DNA of 44,992 nt from DASUBN01 sp036000105 (GTDB taxonomy: Bacteria; Pseudomonadota; Gammaproteobacteria; Natronospirales; REEB76), in contig DASYGE010000001.1 of the NCBI GenBank assembly GCA_036000105.1, positions 1 to 44,992 of the forward strand, written 5' to 3'. Position numbers and translations under genes: made by a program. The notes under the pieces were generated by a model that saw nothing but the letters and a program-made list of their open reading frames with translations, made no database searches and was not told the origin of the DNA. Of this stretch, positions 8,728 to 16,745 are shown in pieces (position 1 is the first letter of the stretch; each line of letters opens with the position of its first letter).

Positions 8728-10002
8728 TTAACCAGCCGGTTTCGCCACCACAGCACGGAACTCCGCACTGATACGCTGATCAGCGCTTACCCGCCGCCAG
8801 AACTCCCCTGCCAGTCGTTCGGCTTCACCCCAGACCTCGAAAGTCTCGGCCCGGGGGTTTGGCGGGGCTGCTGGCGCATCCGGAACGATACCACTCCGGG
8901 GCGACAAGGCCATGGGCAGCATGTCATACACCGGTGCAAGGATAAGGTTGGGACGCTGCTGCAACCCATCTCCATAGAAGCCCAAGTTGCCGAAGTGCCG
9001 GTCATTGTTCGCGATGAGCTGGCCATAGGCATCCACGAGCCGGACCCTCTGCGCATCGGCCGCGGAGAGCAGGCCATCATGGAACAACCGCCCGGCGAAG
9101 GCGGGCCAACTGTCACGCTTGCCATAGAGATCATCGTCCAGGGGGCCGGCCGTGAGGAAGCCGCGGCGGCCGTGCTGGCCCACCCGGTCGAAGCGCTCGA
9201 CTTCCAGGAAGCGCCGCCGGCCCTGATCGACGATCTCCGCCCGGGCGGCGTCGATGCCGGCATCGCGCAGCACGCCCAGCGCCAGCGATTCACATACCAG
9301 CAGATCACGCCAACGCATATCGGATGGGCTGAGATCGCCGGCGGTGAACTTGACGATGAGTTGCCGGCCTTCCACGCAAGCGGTGAACTTGGGGTACTCG
9401 CCGCCAGCGGAGGAGTTCCCGCCCACGGCAGCTTCCTTGACCAGGATCTGGTAAAGGGACCGCCCGGCCTGCACGCGGTCCCGGGCCAGGAACTGATCCA
9501 GGGATTGGTCGCCCAGGATAAGATCGCCCAAGCAGTCTTCGCCGCGACGTGCAGTAGCGATGATGCGATGATCGTCGTTCCAATCCCGCAGGAGGTTGGG
9601 CAGTGCCAGATCCGGATTCCGATCGGTGAAGTTGCGGCCCATGTAACCCTGGGGGGCCATATCCACCATCACCGGCGGCACGCCTGCGAAGAGATCGCCC
9701 TGGCCGTCTGCCCGTTCCAGCCAATGTTGCCCTTCTGCCAGGAGGTGCAGGGTCGCCGTCCGATGCGGCTCGCCTTGTGCATCGATCCGATATACCGGCA
9801 GACGCGAAGGCAGGCTGAGTACGGTGCGATAGGTGCCGTAGCGCACCCCCCGGGCACGCCCGAGGCGCAGGATGCGGCCTGAATCGCGGCTCACGATGCG
9901 GGAAAGCGTCGGGCGGCTTATGCCTAAGGCACGGCACAACTCTCCCGCGGGCATCACTCCCCGCCGGGTAAGCAAATTCAGGAGATCTGTCTCGTCAGCC
10001 AT
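8728..10002 (-). CDS. yjjJ: YjjJ-type HipA-family Ser/Thr kinase with N-terminal HTH
   Basis: This is a 424-residue HipA-like kinase. Residues 1-60 form a helix-turn-helix (LCRALGISRPTLSRIVSR). The kinase part has the ATP-binding lysine K218 in IVKFT, the catalytic loop NNDRHFGNLGF with D334, and the metal-binding D360 in LAPVYDMLPM. HipA-family kinases phosphorylate cytosolic targets (HipA itself acts on glutamyl-tRNA synthetase) and can cause growth arrest. YjjJ-type proteins carry the DNA-binding part fused to the toxin in place of a separate HipB antitoxin, and no hipB-like gene is present here. The ATG at 10002 starts 12 bases from a repeat pair that could be an operator. The target of this kinase is unknown. 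Confidence 0.85.
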   Translation of the reverse strand: MADETDLLNLLTRRGVMPAGELCRALGISRPTLSRIVSRDSGRILRLGRARGVRYGTYRTVLSLPSRLPVYRIDAQGEPHRTATLHLLAEGQHWLERADGQGDLFAGVPPVMVDMAPQGYMGRNFTDRNPDLALPNLLRDWNDDHRIIATARRGEDCLGDLILGDQSLDQFLARDRVQAGRSLYQILVKEAAVGGNSSAGGEYPKFTACVEGRQLIVKFTAGDLSPSDMRWRDLLVCESLALGVLRDAGIDAARAEIVDQGRRRFLEVERFDRVGQHGRRGFLTAGPLDDDLYGKRDSWPAFAGRLFHDGLLSAADAQRVRLVDAYGQLIANNDRHFGNLGFYGDGLQQRPNLILAPVYDMLPMALSPRSGIVPDAPAAPPNPRAETFEVWGEAERLAGEFWRRVSADQRISAEFRAVVAKPAG

Positions 10003-10013
10003 GGCGACTCTGT

Positions 10014-10111
10014 GAAACGATTAATGAAACGATATTTAATATATAACTTGCTGATTTATAAAACAACTTCATTAATAAATAGATTTCACCAGAAACGATA
10101 AATAGAACGAT
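10014..10111. promoter_or_regulatory. Two phased pairs of GAAACGAT direct repeats, putative operator for yjjJ
   Basis: GAAACGAT occurs at 10014-10021, 10026-10033 and 10092-10099, with a one-base variant AGAACGAT at 10104-10111. Within each pair the repeats are 12 bp apart; the pairs are 78 bp apart. The DNA between them is very AT-rich, unlike the rest of the window. The location just upstream of a HipA kinase that carries its own HTH suggests autoregulation. The function is inferred. Confidence 0.55.
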
Positions 10112-10219
10112 ATTCTCCGGTACTCAGCGGGAAAACCTATCTAAAACAAGGACATGACTTAATATGCCCTTTCCCCAGTCCTTTGAAGCCCCTCCCCACT
10201 AGGCGGAGAGGTAGTCCTC

Positions 10220-10225
10220 TATAAT
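10220..10225 (+). promoter_or_regulatory. Candidate -10 element for kbl
   Basis: A perfect TATAAT lies about 155 bases before the kbl start. No good -35 hexamer sits 16-18 bp upstream, so this is a candidate only. If it is used, the mRNA has a long leader containing two GC-rich hairpins. Confidence 0.35.
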
Positions 10226-10270
10226 CCCGCCCGACTTTCATCCGCTTAAGCATCGAACCCGAAGCAACTG

Positions 10271-10344
10271 GGTGGCTGCCGCCACCTCCCCCGCTTCGCA
10301 TCGTGCTTTGCGGGCAGGCCGGCCCGTGCTGTCCGTGCACGGGC
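10271..10344. repeat. GC-rich palindromic spacer in kbl leader
   Basis: There are two inverted repeats: GGTGGC-TGCC-GCCACC at 10271-10286, and an 8-bp stem GCCCGTGC/GCACGGGC with a 7-base loop at 10322-10344. Between them lies CTTCGCATCGTGCTT, a word that recurs almost unchanged in the spacers at about 20.07 kb and 43.36 kb. This is likely a short dispersed intergenic repeat, or a leader structure of kbl. Confidence 0.45.
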
Positions 10345-10379
10345 GTTCGCAGCTAGCGCTGCTCACCCGGAGCCCACCC

Positions 10380-11576
10380 TTGAACCAGGCTTTCCTGAAG
10401 CATATAGGTCAGCAGACCGCCGCCCTGCATGAGCAGGGTCTTTACAAGACCGAACGCGTCATCAGCACGCCCCAGCAGGCGACGATACGGGTGGCGGGCG
10501 GCGCGGAAGTGCTGAACTTCTGCGCCAACAACTACCTGGGGCTCTCGGACCACCCGGCCCTGGTGAAAGCCGCCCAGGAATCCCTGCCCAAATACGGCTT
10601 CGGCATGTCCTCGGTGCGCTTCATCTGCGGCACCCAGACGGTACACAAGGAACTGGAGGCAAGGCTCTCGACGTTCCTCGGGATGGAAGACACCATCCTC
10701 TACGGTTCCTGTTTCGACGCCAACGGCGGGCTGTTCGAGACGCTGCTCGACGAACAGGATGCGGTGATCAGCGACGCGCTCAACCACGCCTCGATCATCG
10801 ACGGCGTGCGCCTGTGCAAGGCCAAGCGCTTCCGCTACAACAACAACGACATGGCGGACCTGGAAGCAAAGCTCAAGGAAGCGGACGCCGCCGGCGTGCG
10901 CTACAAGCTCATCGCCACCGACGGCGTGTTCTCCATGGACGGCATCATCGCCAACCTGAAGGGCGTGTGCGACCTGGCGGACAAATACCATGCCCTCGTG
11001 ATGGTGGACGATTCCCACGCGGTGGGCTTCATGGGTGCAGGCGGTCGCGGCAGCCATGAGTTCCGCGGCGTCATGGGCCGGGTGGACATCCTCACCGGCA
11101 CCCTCGGCAAGGCGCTGGGTGGCGCTTCGGGCGGCTACACCGCGGCCCGCAAGGAGATCGTGGAGTGGCTGAGGCAACGCTCCCGCCCCTACCTCTTCTC
11201 CAACACCCTCGCCCCCACCATCGCCGCCACCTCCATCCAGGTGCTGGATCTGCTGGAGAAGGACGACAGCCTGCGCAAGAAGGTGCACGAGAACAGCCGC
11301 CGTTTCCGCGCCGGTATGCAGCAGCTCGGCTTCACCCTGGGCGGCGCTGATCACCCCATCATCCCGGTGATGCTGGGGGATGCGAAGCTCGCCAAGACCA
11401 TGGCCGATGAACTGCTGAAGGAAGGCATCTACGTGATCGGCTTCTCCTTCCCGGTGGTGCCCAAGGACCAGGCCCGCATCCGCACCCAGATGTCTGCGGC
11501 CCATGAGCCGGCGCACATCGACAAGGCTGTTTCCGCTTTTGCCAAAGTGGGCAAGCAACTGGGCGTGATCAAGTAA
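10380..11576 (+). CDS. kbl: 2-amino-3-ketobutyrate CoA ligase (glycine C-acetyltransferase)
   Basis: This PLP enzyme converts 2-amino-3-ketobutyrate plus CoA to glycine and acetyl-CoA, the second step of threonine catabolism after Tdh. Starting at TTG 10380 gives 398 residues, the same length as E. coli Kbl, and places the PLP lysine in GTLGKALGG at K244, matching E. coli numbering. GGAG sits 8 bases before that TTG. The frame extends upstream to an ATG at 10272, but that part runs through palindromic spacer DNA and lacks family similarity. Other family marks are NNYLGLSDHP near the N-terminus and DDSHAVGFMG. tdh follows on the same strand after a 158-bp gap, so the two are probably co-expressed. 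A diverged copy of this gene's 3' end lies inside that gap. Confidence 0.95.
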   Translation: MNQAFLKHIGQQTAALHEQGLYKTERVISTPQQATIRVAGGAEVLNFCANNYLGLSDHPALVKAAQESLPKYGFGMSSVRFICGTQTVHKELEARLSTFLGMEDTILYGSCFDANGGLFETLLDEQDAVISDALNHASIIDGVRLCKAKRFRYNNNDMADLEAKLKEADAAGVRYKLIATDGVFSMDGIIANLKGVCDLADKYHALVMVDDSHAVGFMGAGGRGSHEFRGVMGRVDILTGTLGKALGGASGGYTAARKEIVEWLRQRSRPYLFSNTLAPTIAATSIQVLDLLEKDDSLRKKVHENSRRFRAGMQQLGFTLGGADHPIIPVMLGDAKLAKTMADELLKEGIYVIGFSFPVVPKDQARIRTQMSAAHEPAHIDKAVSAFAKVGKQLGVIK

Positions 11577-11642
11577 AGCACCCTCAGCCTGCCCCTCTCC
11601 GAAGGGAGAAGGGTTTACAGTGAGGAAGCTATTTAGAACTGG

Positions 11643-11662
11643 ATTCCGGCTTTCGCCGGAAT
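11643..11662. repeat. Palindrome ATTCCGGC-TTTC-GCCGGAAT
   Basis: A perfect 8-bp inverted repeat with a 4-base loop, embedded in a TGGATTCCGGC...GCCGGAATGACGG context. This type (dispersed ATTCC...GGAAT palindromes followed by GACGG) is common between genes in beta- and gammaproteobacteria. It lies between kbl and the copy of the kbl tail. Confidence 0.6.
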
Positions 11663-11671
11663 GACGGACGA

Positions 11672-11721
11672 GACAAAACTGTGTATCGGCTTTCGGCAAG
11701 AAACTCGGCGTGATCAAATAA
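11672..11721 (+). pseudogene. Diverged copy of the kbl 3' end
   Basis: The frame ending at TAA 11719-11721 reads VSAFGKKLGVIK, while the true kbl end reads VSAFAKVGKQLGVIK. The similarity extends upstream at DNA level to GACAAAACTGT versus GACAAGGCTGT. The copy lacks a 6-9-base stretch and differs at several positions, so it is not a recent exact duplication. It ends 13 bases before tdh. It marks either an old tandem duplication or recombination with another kbl allele. Confidence 0.7.
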
Positions 11722-11734
11722 TTCGAGGCAGACA

Positions 11735-12760
11735 ATGAAAGCATTGGTCAAAGCTAAGGCCCAAGAGGGGATTTGGTTGCAGGATATGCCGAAGCCGAAG
11801 ATTGGGCATAACGACCTGCTGATCAAGGTGGCCAAGACCGCCATCTGTGGCACCGACATCCATATATACAACTGGGATGAGTGGGCCAAGAAGACCATCC
11901 CGGTGCCCATGACCGTGGGCCACGAGTTCGTGGGCGTGGTGGCGGAGATCGGCAGCGAAGTGCAGGGCTTCAAGGTGGGGGAACGGGTCTCAGGCGAAGG
12001 CCATATCACCTGCGGCCATTGCCGCAACTGCCGGGCCGGACGCCGGCATCTGTGCCGCAACACCGTGGGCGTGGGCGTGAACCGCCCCGGCTGCTTCGCG
12101 GAATACCTCTCCATCCCGGCGGTCAACGCCTTCCCGCTGCCCGACGACATCTCCGATGACGTGGCGGCCTTCCTGGACCCGCTCGGCAACGCCACTCATA
12201 CCGCCCTCTCTTTCGACCTGGTGGGCGAGGACGTGCTCATCACCGGCGCCGGCCCCATCGGCTGCATGGCGGTGGCCATCGCCAAGCACGTGGGCGCGCG
12301 CCACGTGGTGATCACCGACGTGAACGACTACCGCCTGGAGCTGGCCAAGAAGCTCGGCGCCACCCGCACCGTGAACGTCACCAACCAGAAACTCCAGGGC
12401 GTGATGGAAGAGCTCGGTATGAAGGAAGGTTTCGACGTGGGCCTGGAGATGTCCGGCGTGCCCCAAGCTTTCCGCCAGATGATCGACGTGATGAACCACG
12501 GCGGCAAGATCGCCCTGCTCGGCATCCTGCCGCCGGATGCGGCCATCGAGTGGAACAAGGTGATCTTCAAGGGCCTGTTCCTCAAGGGCATCTACGGCCG
12601 CGAGATGTTCGAGACCTGGTACAAGATGGTGAGCATGCTGCAGAGCGGCCTCGACATCACACCGGTGCTCACCCATCACTACAAGGTCAAGGATTTCCAG
12701 GAAGGTTTCGACGTGATGCGCTCGGGGAAATCCGGAAAAGTGGTATTGGACTGGAACTGA
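11735..12760 (+). CDS. tdh: L-threonine 3-dehydrogenase
   Basis: This zinc-dependent medium-chain dehydrogenase oxidises L-threonine with NAD+ to 2-amino-3-ketobutyrate, the substrate of Kbl encoded just upstream. It has 341 residues, the same as E. coli Tdh. The catalytic zinc site is visible as C38 (AICGTD) and the GHE motif. The structural zinc loop CGHCRNCRAGRRHLC is at about 93-107. The Rossmann glycines are in ITGAGPIGCMA. The start ATG is preceded by GAGG. It is probably transcribed with kbl, although the intergenic repeat and the kbl-tail copy separate the two. Confidence 0.97.
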   Translation: MKALVKAKAQEGIWLQDMPKPKIGHNDLLIKVAKTAICGTDIHIYNWDEWAKKTIPVPMTVGHEFVGVVAEIGSEVQGFKVGERVSGEGHITCGHCRNCRAGRRHLCRNTVGVGVNRPGCFAEYLSIPAVNAFPLPDDISDDVAAFLDPLGNATHTALSFDLVGEDVLITGAGPIGCMAVAIAKHVGARHVVITDVNDYRLELAKKLGATRTVNVTNQKLQGVMEELGMKEGFDVGLEMSGVPQAFRQMIDVMNHGGKIALLGILPPDAAIEWNKVIFKGLFLKGIYGREMFETWYKMVSMLQSGLDITPVLTHHYKVKDFQEGFDVMRSGKSGKVVLDWN

Positions 12761-12930
12761 ATCCCTCCTGCGGAGGCAGTGGTGTCCGATAGCAGCGAGC
12801 GCAAGCGACGAATTTGAGATGACATATCCCTAGCCGTGAACGGCAAGCGGCCCAGCCCGAACGGGAATAAAATCCTGCACTCGAGGGTCCCTAGCTGGAT
12901 ATCCGGCCTTTAATCCCCAAGGAGTCAAGC

Positions 12931-13473
12931 ATGAAGCGTCACGCCCTTTACCTTTCCACCCTGCTCGCCCTCATCGCCCTGCCCGCCTTTGCAGCCATCG
13001 GCGTCGGCGACAAGGCCCCCGATTTCACCGCCCAAGCCTCCCTGGGCGGCAAGGAATTCACGTACAACCTGGCGGACGCACTGAAGAAGGGCCCGGTGGT
13101 GCTGTACTTCTACCCCGAAGCCTTCACCAAAGGCTGCACCATCGAAGCCCATGACTTCGCCGAAGCCACGGACAAGTACGCGGCCCTCGGAGCCACGGTG
13201 ATCGGCGTGTCCCATGACCACATCGACAAGCTGGACAAGTTCTCGGTGAGCGAGTGTCGCAACAAGTTTGCGGTGGCGGCAGATCCGGATGAGAAGGTGA
13301 TCAAGGCCTACGGCGCCGCGCTGCCGGGCCACGAGGCCTATGCCAACCGCACGTCCTACGTGATCACGCCGGACGGCAAGGTGATCTACACCTACACCGA
13401 CATGAACCCCGACCAGCACGTGGCCAACACCCTGAAGGCCATCCAGGACTGGAAGAGCAAGCAGGCCAAGTAA
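12931..13473 (+). CDS. Exported peroxiredoxin (AhpC/TSA, BCP-like)
   Basis: This is a thiol peroxidase of 180 residues with a cleavable signal peptide (about 1-21, ending PAFA), so it should act in the periplasm. The peroxidatic cysteine is C69 in the P-x-x-x-T-x-x-C context (PEAFTKGC). A second cysteine, C109 in SECRNKF, could resolve the disulfide. Thioredoxin-fold marks include GDKAPDFTA and the C-terminal SYVITPDGKVIY. AAGGAG lies just before the ATG, and a strong terminator follows, so it is probably a single-gene unit. The 170-bp gap after tdh contains no gene, only a short CCTCC-TGC-GGAGG hairpin after the tdh stop. Confidence 0.9.
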   Translation: MKRHALYLSTLLALIALPAFAAIGVGDKAPDFTAQASLGGKEFTYNLADALKKGPVVLYFYPEAFTKGCTIEAHDFAEATDKYAALGATVIGVSHDHIDKLDKFSVSECRNKFAVAADPDEKVIKAYGAALPGHEAYANRTSYVITPDGKVIYTYTDMNPDQHVANTLKAIQDWKSKQAK

Positions 13474-13490
13474 ACGCTTAGGACATGACC

Positions 13491-13528
13491 GAGCGGCGGA
13501 GGGGCCTCCCCTCCGCCGCTCTTTTTTT
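13491..13528 (+). terminator. Intrinsic terminator after the peroxiredoxin gene
   Basis: A 13-bp or longer GC-rich stem (GAGCGGCGGAGGGG pairing with CCCCTCCGCCGCTC) with a 3-base loop is followed by seven T residues. This is a textbook Rho-independent terminator on the plus strand. Confidence 0.93.
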
Positions 13529-13557
13529 GCCACTCAGGGATGGCGTGAGATGACCGC

Positions 13558-13818
13558 CTACTCCAGCAAGCGATGCCCTTTCGGCAGGCGGTGGGAATAC
13601 CACATGACCAGCCTGTGGCGCATGGATTGCTGGGAGACCTGGTCTTCCGGCATCGGCTGGATGAGCTTGTCGTGCACCAGCAGGCGATAGATGTAGAGGA
13701 TCTTGTCGGCCGCCGAGTCTGTCGGTTCGAACACGGCAGCACCCCTGTCTTCCGCATACTTCACGCCGGCCAGGATCGCCTCCTTCACCAGCTCCGCTTC
13801 GTGCTTGAGTCTTTTCAC
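13558..13818 (-). CDS. Small conserved protein, DUF5062-like
   Basis: An 86-residue soluble protein with no signal peptide. The layout MKRLKHEAELVKEAILAGVK..., then YRLLVHDKLIQP and a C-terminal LPKGHRLLE, recalls the DUF5062 family of gammaproteobacteria, recognised from memory by pattern. The start is GTG at 13818 with only a weak ribosome site. It is convergent with the peroxiredoxin gene, whose terminator lies 30 bp beyond this gene's stop. No function is known for the family. Confidence 0.6.
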   Translation of the reverse strand: MKRLKHEAELVKEAILAGVKYAEDRGAAVFEPTDSAADKILYIYRLLVHDKLIQPMPEDQVSQQSMRHRLVMWYSHRLPKGHRLLE

Positions 13819-13838
13819 TGCGACTCAACGATAACAGA

Positions 13839-13872
13839 ATGGCCCTGGGGCGCAGATGCGCCCCAGGGCCAT
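13839..13872. terminator. Perfect 15-bp hairpin between the His-rich protein gene and the DUF5062-like gene
   Basis: ATGGCCCTGGGGCGC pairs perfectly with GCGCCCCAGGGCCAT around an AGAT loop. It starts 11 bases after the stop of the leftward His-rich gene. There is no clear T-run on either side, so it may be a weak terminator or an mRNA 3'-end stabiliser rather than a classical intrinsic terminator. Confidence 0.55.
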
Positions 13873-13882
13873 ATCGCCATGC

Positions 13883-14515
13883 TCACCAAGTGCCGTTATC
13901 GCCGGCGGGCGGTGCGGAGGCAGGAGGCGGGGGCGGCGGGTTGCCGGGCGGCGGTGGCGGAGGCGTCGTCACCGGGGCGGCCGGCGTCGCCGGGACCTGT
14001 TCCCAGCCCATAGGGCACTGGGTCACGTAGGGGTAATAGTTCTGGGCCGAGGCGCAGTAGTACCAGTACGCGGGTGCCGGCGCGCCGGCGGGCGGTGCAT
14101 CGGGAGGCGGAGCCTGTTGCACGATCACCGTGGAAGGCACGTAGGGGTCGGGATATGGATAGACGGGTGCATTGAAGAATACCCAGGCGCCGCCTACCAC
14201 CCACCACCAGCCGAAGTGGTTGTCGTGCCAATCATGGGACCAATGGCCGCGGTGCCAGTCATCGAAATCGAAATCGTGGAAGCGATGGATGTCGCCATGG
14301 CCCCACGCCGCGCCACGGTGATCCACAGGATGGACCACGATGGGGAAGTGCTGGTGGTGATGGTCATCCCGGTCGGCCAGCTGCACGGCATGGGGAGCGC
14401 CATGGACGGATGACGGGATGGCAACCTGGCGGTCTTTCGCCATGGCACCGGAAGCCAAGGCCATGCCGACCGCGATGAAGATGAGGGTCTTGGGAATCTG
14501 TGTGCGGAGCTTCAT
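13883..14515 (-). CDS. Exported His/Asp/Trp-rich and Pro-rich protein
   Basis: A 210-residue protein with a signal peptide (about 1-26, ending GAMA). The mature part has three zones. The first, about residues 45-105, is packed with His, Asp and Trp (HHHQHF, HRFHDFDFDDWHRGHW, HFGWWW). The second is a Tyr/Pro zone ending in YWYYC..YYPYVTQC, a motif seen in many proteobacterial periplasmic proteins of unknown role. The third is a Pro-rich C-terminal tail with runs of six prolines. ATG 14515 is preferred over an upstream in-frame ATG at 14578 because it has GAGGTGA before it and exposes the signal peptide. Metal binding by the His/Asp zone is inferred. It lies downstream of the two-component genes on the same strand, 131 bp away. 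Confidence 0.8.
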   Translation of the reverse strand: MKLRTQIPKTLIFIAVGMALASGAMAKDRQVAIPSSVHGAPHAVQLADRDDHHHQHFPIVVHPVDHRGAAWGHGDIHRFHDFDFDDWHRGHWSHDWHDNHFGWWWVVGGAWVFFNAPVYPYPDPYVPSTVIVQQAPPPDAPPAGAPAPAYWYYCASAQNYYPYVTQCPMGWEQVPATPAAPVTTPPPPPPGNPPPPPPASAPPAGDNGTW

Positions 14516-14646
14516 ACGGGTCACCTCGAGCTTTATTGGGGTTTGCCCTGTATCACGCTGTATATAACGGCGGGTCATAGCCAGAGTTGACGGAATATTT
14601 TCGGTAAAGCCTATTGCAACAAAGTGTTACAGCCCGATCTGGGCCT

Positions 14647-16035
14647 TCAAATGCGGATGCCGCTATCCGGCAGGGCGTCAGCCCCCTCACGCGGCAGGAT
14701 GATGCGGGCACGCAGGCCCGGCGCGGCATCGTCCAGCCGCAAGGTCCCACGATGCATGTTTGCGATGGCCGTGACGATGGAGAGACCGAGACCGCTGCCC
14801 GGCACACGGGATTCGAGGCGGTAGAACCGCTCCGTGACCCTGGGGATGGCGTCCGCCGGTATCCCCGGACCATGGTCTTCGACTTCGATGATCACGTGAG
14901 CCGGCTCTTCGCGCACGCTGACCCGGATGGTCGGGGAGCCATCGGCATATTTGATGGCGTTCTCGACGAGGTTGGCCAGCGCAGCGGACAGGAGATGCCG
15001 GTCTCCCAGCACCGAAGTTTCATCATCCATCTCGGCGGACAGTGCCATGTCACGGGTCTCGGCCATGGCGTCGTAGAGTTCCACCACATCCGTGACCACC
15101 GTCCGCAGGTCCACAGCCTCGAAAGGCCGGCGGCGGGCACCGGATTCCGCCTCGGCGATCTGCAGCAACCTCTCGAACACCAGGATCAATGCATCTATGT
15201 CCTGGATGGCGGCGGCGGCGGCCTCGGAGACCGGCGTCGCATCCCGGTGATGCCGCAGGGCTTCCTCAAGTTGGGCGCGGGTCCTGCCCAGGGGCGTGCG
15301 CAGGTTGTGGGCGATGGTATTGGAGACGTGGCGGACGCCGTCCATCAGCTGCTCGATGCGATCCAGCATGTGGTTGATGTCGCGGCTCAGGCGCGTGAAT
15401 TCATCCTCGGCCGGCGTCACCGGGATGCGCTGGCTCAGGTTGCCGGACTGTACCTCGAGAGCCGTGCGCCGTATCACGGAGAGGTTCCGGGCGAACTGAC
15501 GCCGGAAGAGCAGTGCGCCGGCGAAGATGAGCAGCAGGGCGATGCCGCCACCCACCGCCAGCGAACGCCATACCAGCGACCTGATCCGCTGCTTGTCGTG
15601 CAGATCACGCCCCACCACCAGGGTCGCGCCATCGGGTAGGTGGTGCCACAGGAGCCGGCTCAGGGAAGGCCGGCCGTAACGCTGGACCGACTCGGTCACC
15701 AGCGTGTCCAGCGGCGCGGCGTCCGCCTGCCAATCGATGAGGTTACCGGCTAGCTTGTGGCCCTGCGGGTCCAGCAGCAGATAGACCTCCGTATCCTGGT
15801 TGATGCCGTCGTCCAGGAGCTGCTCGATCTCTTTCTGCAGCCCGGCGCGTCCATGAGTCTTATAGCTGCCGCTGAGTGACTGGGCACCTTCCTCAAGGTT
15901 GCGGTCTATGTCTCGGGCCTGCACCACCACGGTGCCGTAATAGAACACCGCGGATATCACCGCCAGGGAGGCCATCATCAGCACGCCGTACAGGAGCGCG
16001 ATGCGGAAGGTGAGCGAAGCCCATAACCTGATCAT
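14647..16035 (-). CDS. Two-component sensor histidine kinase, HAMP type
   Basis: A 462-residue membrane kinase. TM1 is at about residues 9-32, a periplasmic sensor of roughly 125 residues follows, and TM2 is at about 165-185, then a HAMP domain and a HisKA domain with the phospho-acceptor H243 in IAHNLRTPLGR (Asn where HELRTP has Glu). The ATPase domain has LVENAIKYA (N box), VEDHGPGIP (G1) and GSGLGLSIV (G2). The start ATG 16035 overlaps the response-regulator stop as ATGA, so translation is coupled. The signal sensed is not evident. The adjacent His-rich exported protein makes a metal or envelope cue thinkable, but this is inference. Confidence 0.92.
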   Translation of the reverse strand: MIRLWASLTFRIALLYGVLMMASLAVISAVFYYGTVVVQARDIDRNLEEGAQSLSGSYKTHGRAGLQKEIEQLLDDGINQDTEVYLLLDPQGHKLAGNLIDWQADAAPLDTLVTESVQRYGRPSLSRLLWHHLPDGATLVVGRDLHDKQRIRSLVWRSLAVGGGIALLLIFAGALLFRRQFARNLSVIRRTALEVQSGNLSQRIPVTPAEDEFTRLSRDINHMLDRIEQLMDGVRHVSNTIAHNLRTPLGRTRAQLEEALRHHRDATPVSEAAAAAIQDIDALILVFERLLQIAEAESGARRRPFEAVDLRTVVTDVVELYDAMAETRDMALSAEMDDETSVLGDRHLLSAALANLVENAIKYADGSPTIRVSVREEPAHVIIEVEDHGPGIPADAIPRVTERFYRLESRVPGSGLGLSIVTAIANMHRGTLRLDDAAPGLRARIILPREGADALPDSGIRI

Positions 16036-16709
16036 GGGATGCGGATCGTATAACCCTCGCCGCGCAAGGTATGCAGCAAGGACGGAGAGAAGTCCTTGTC
16101 TATCTTGTTGCGCAGGCGGCTGATCTGCACGTCGATGATATTGGTGCCTGGATCGAAATGGCAATCCCACACCGATTCGAGCAGCATGGTGCGGGTGATC
16201 ACCTGGCCCTGATGCCGCACCATGAACTCCAGCAGACGGAACTCCCGCGGCCTGAGCGTGATCGGTCTTCCCGCGCGCTCGACCTTGCGTTTGACGAGAT
16301 CCATGCACAAATCCGCGATCCGTAGCTCCGGCTCGACGGCCTGTTTCTTGAAACGTCGCGTGAGAGCCTCGATGCGCGCCAAGAGCTCGGAGAAGGCGAA
16401 AGGCTTGGTGAGGTAATCGTCGGCGCCATCGCGCAAGCCCCGCACCCGCTCGTCCAGGCTGGCCAGCGCGCTCAGGATCAGTACCGGTGTGGCATTGCCG
16501 GCGTCGCGCACGGACTTGAGTATCGAAAGCCCATCCGCGCCGCCCGGCAACATGCGGTCCAATATGATGATGTCCCACTGTCCACCGACGCCGAGACGCA
16601 GGGCTTCGCCACCGTCGCCACATAACACGGCGCTGTGGCCGCCCTCCTCCAGCCCCTTGCGGATGTAATCGGCGGTGGTCGCTTCATCTTCAATCACCAG
16701 ACAGCGCAC
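16032..16709 (-). CDS. OmpR-family response regulator
   Basis: A 225-residue DNA-binding regulator. The receiver domain (1-115) has the acidic pair E7/D8, the phosphorylated D51 (IILDRMLPG) and K102 in TKPF. A winged-helix output domain follows (about 128-225), with LRPREFRLLEFMVRHQGQV and LRGEGYTIR at its ends. It is the partner of the downstream kinase, sharing an ATGA overlap. It lies 36 bp after sppA on the same strand, so it may be co-transcribed with sppA. Its targets are unknown. Confidence 0.94.
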   Translation of the reverse strand: MRCLVIEDEATTADYIRKGLEEGGHSAVLCGDGGEALRLGVGGQWDIIILDRMLPGGADGLSILKSVRDAGNATPVLILSALASLDERVRGLRDGADDYLTKPFAFSELLARIEALTRRFKKQAVEPELRIADLCMDLVKRKVERAGRPITLRPREFRLLEFMVRHQGQVITRTMLLESVWDCHFDPGTNIIDVQISRLRNKIDKDFSPSLLHTLRGEGYTIRIP

Positions 16710-16745
16710 TTGCCTGCTCCTCGTGCCGCGACGGACGCGGGTGTA

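Noticed and set aside
10272..10379. Upstream ATG for kbl adding 36 residues
   Set aside because: The stretch is palindromic spacer DNA, and the TTG start gives the exact family length and K244 numbering.
10353..11744. Minus-strand open frame of 463 codons
   Set aside because: It is antisense to kbl and its product is compositionally odd (His/Gly/Val-rich).
16036..16623. Upstream extension of the histidine kinase frame
   Set aside because: The extension overlaps the response-regulator gene in another frame and reads as Arg/His-rich shadow; the ATG at 16035 with the ATGA overlap is the natural start.
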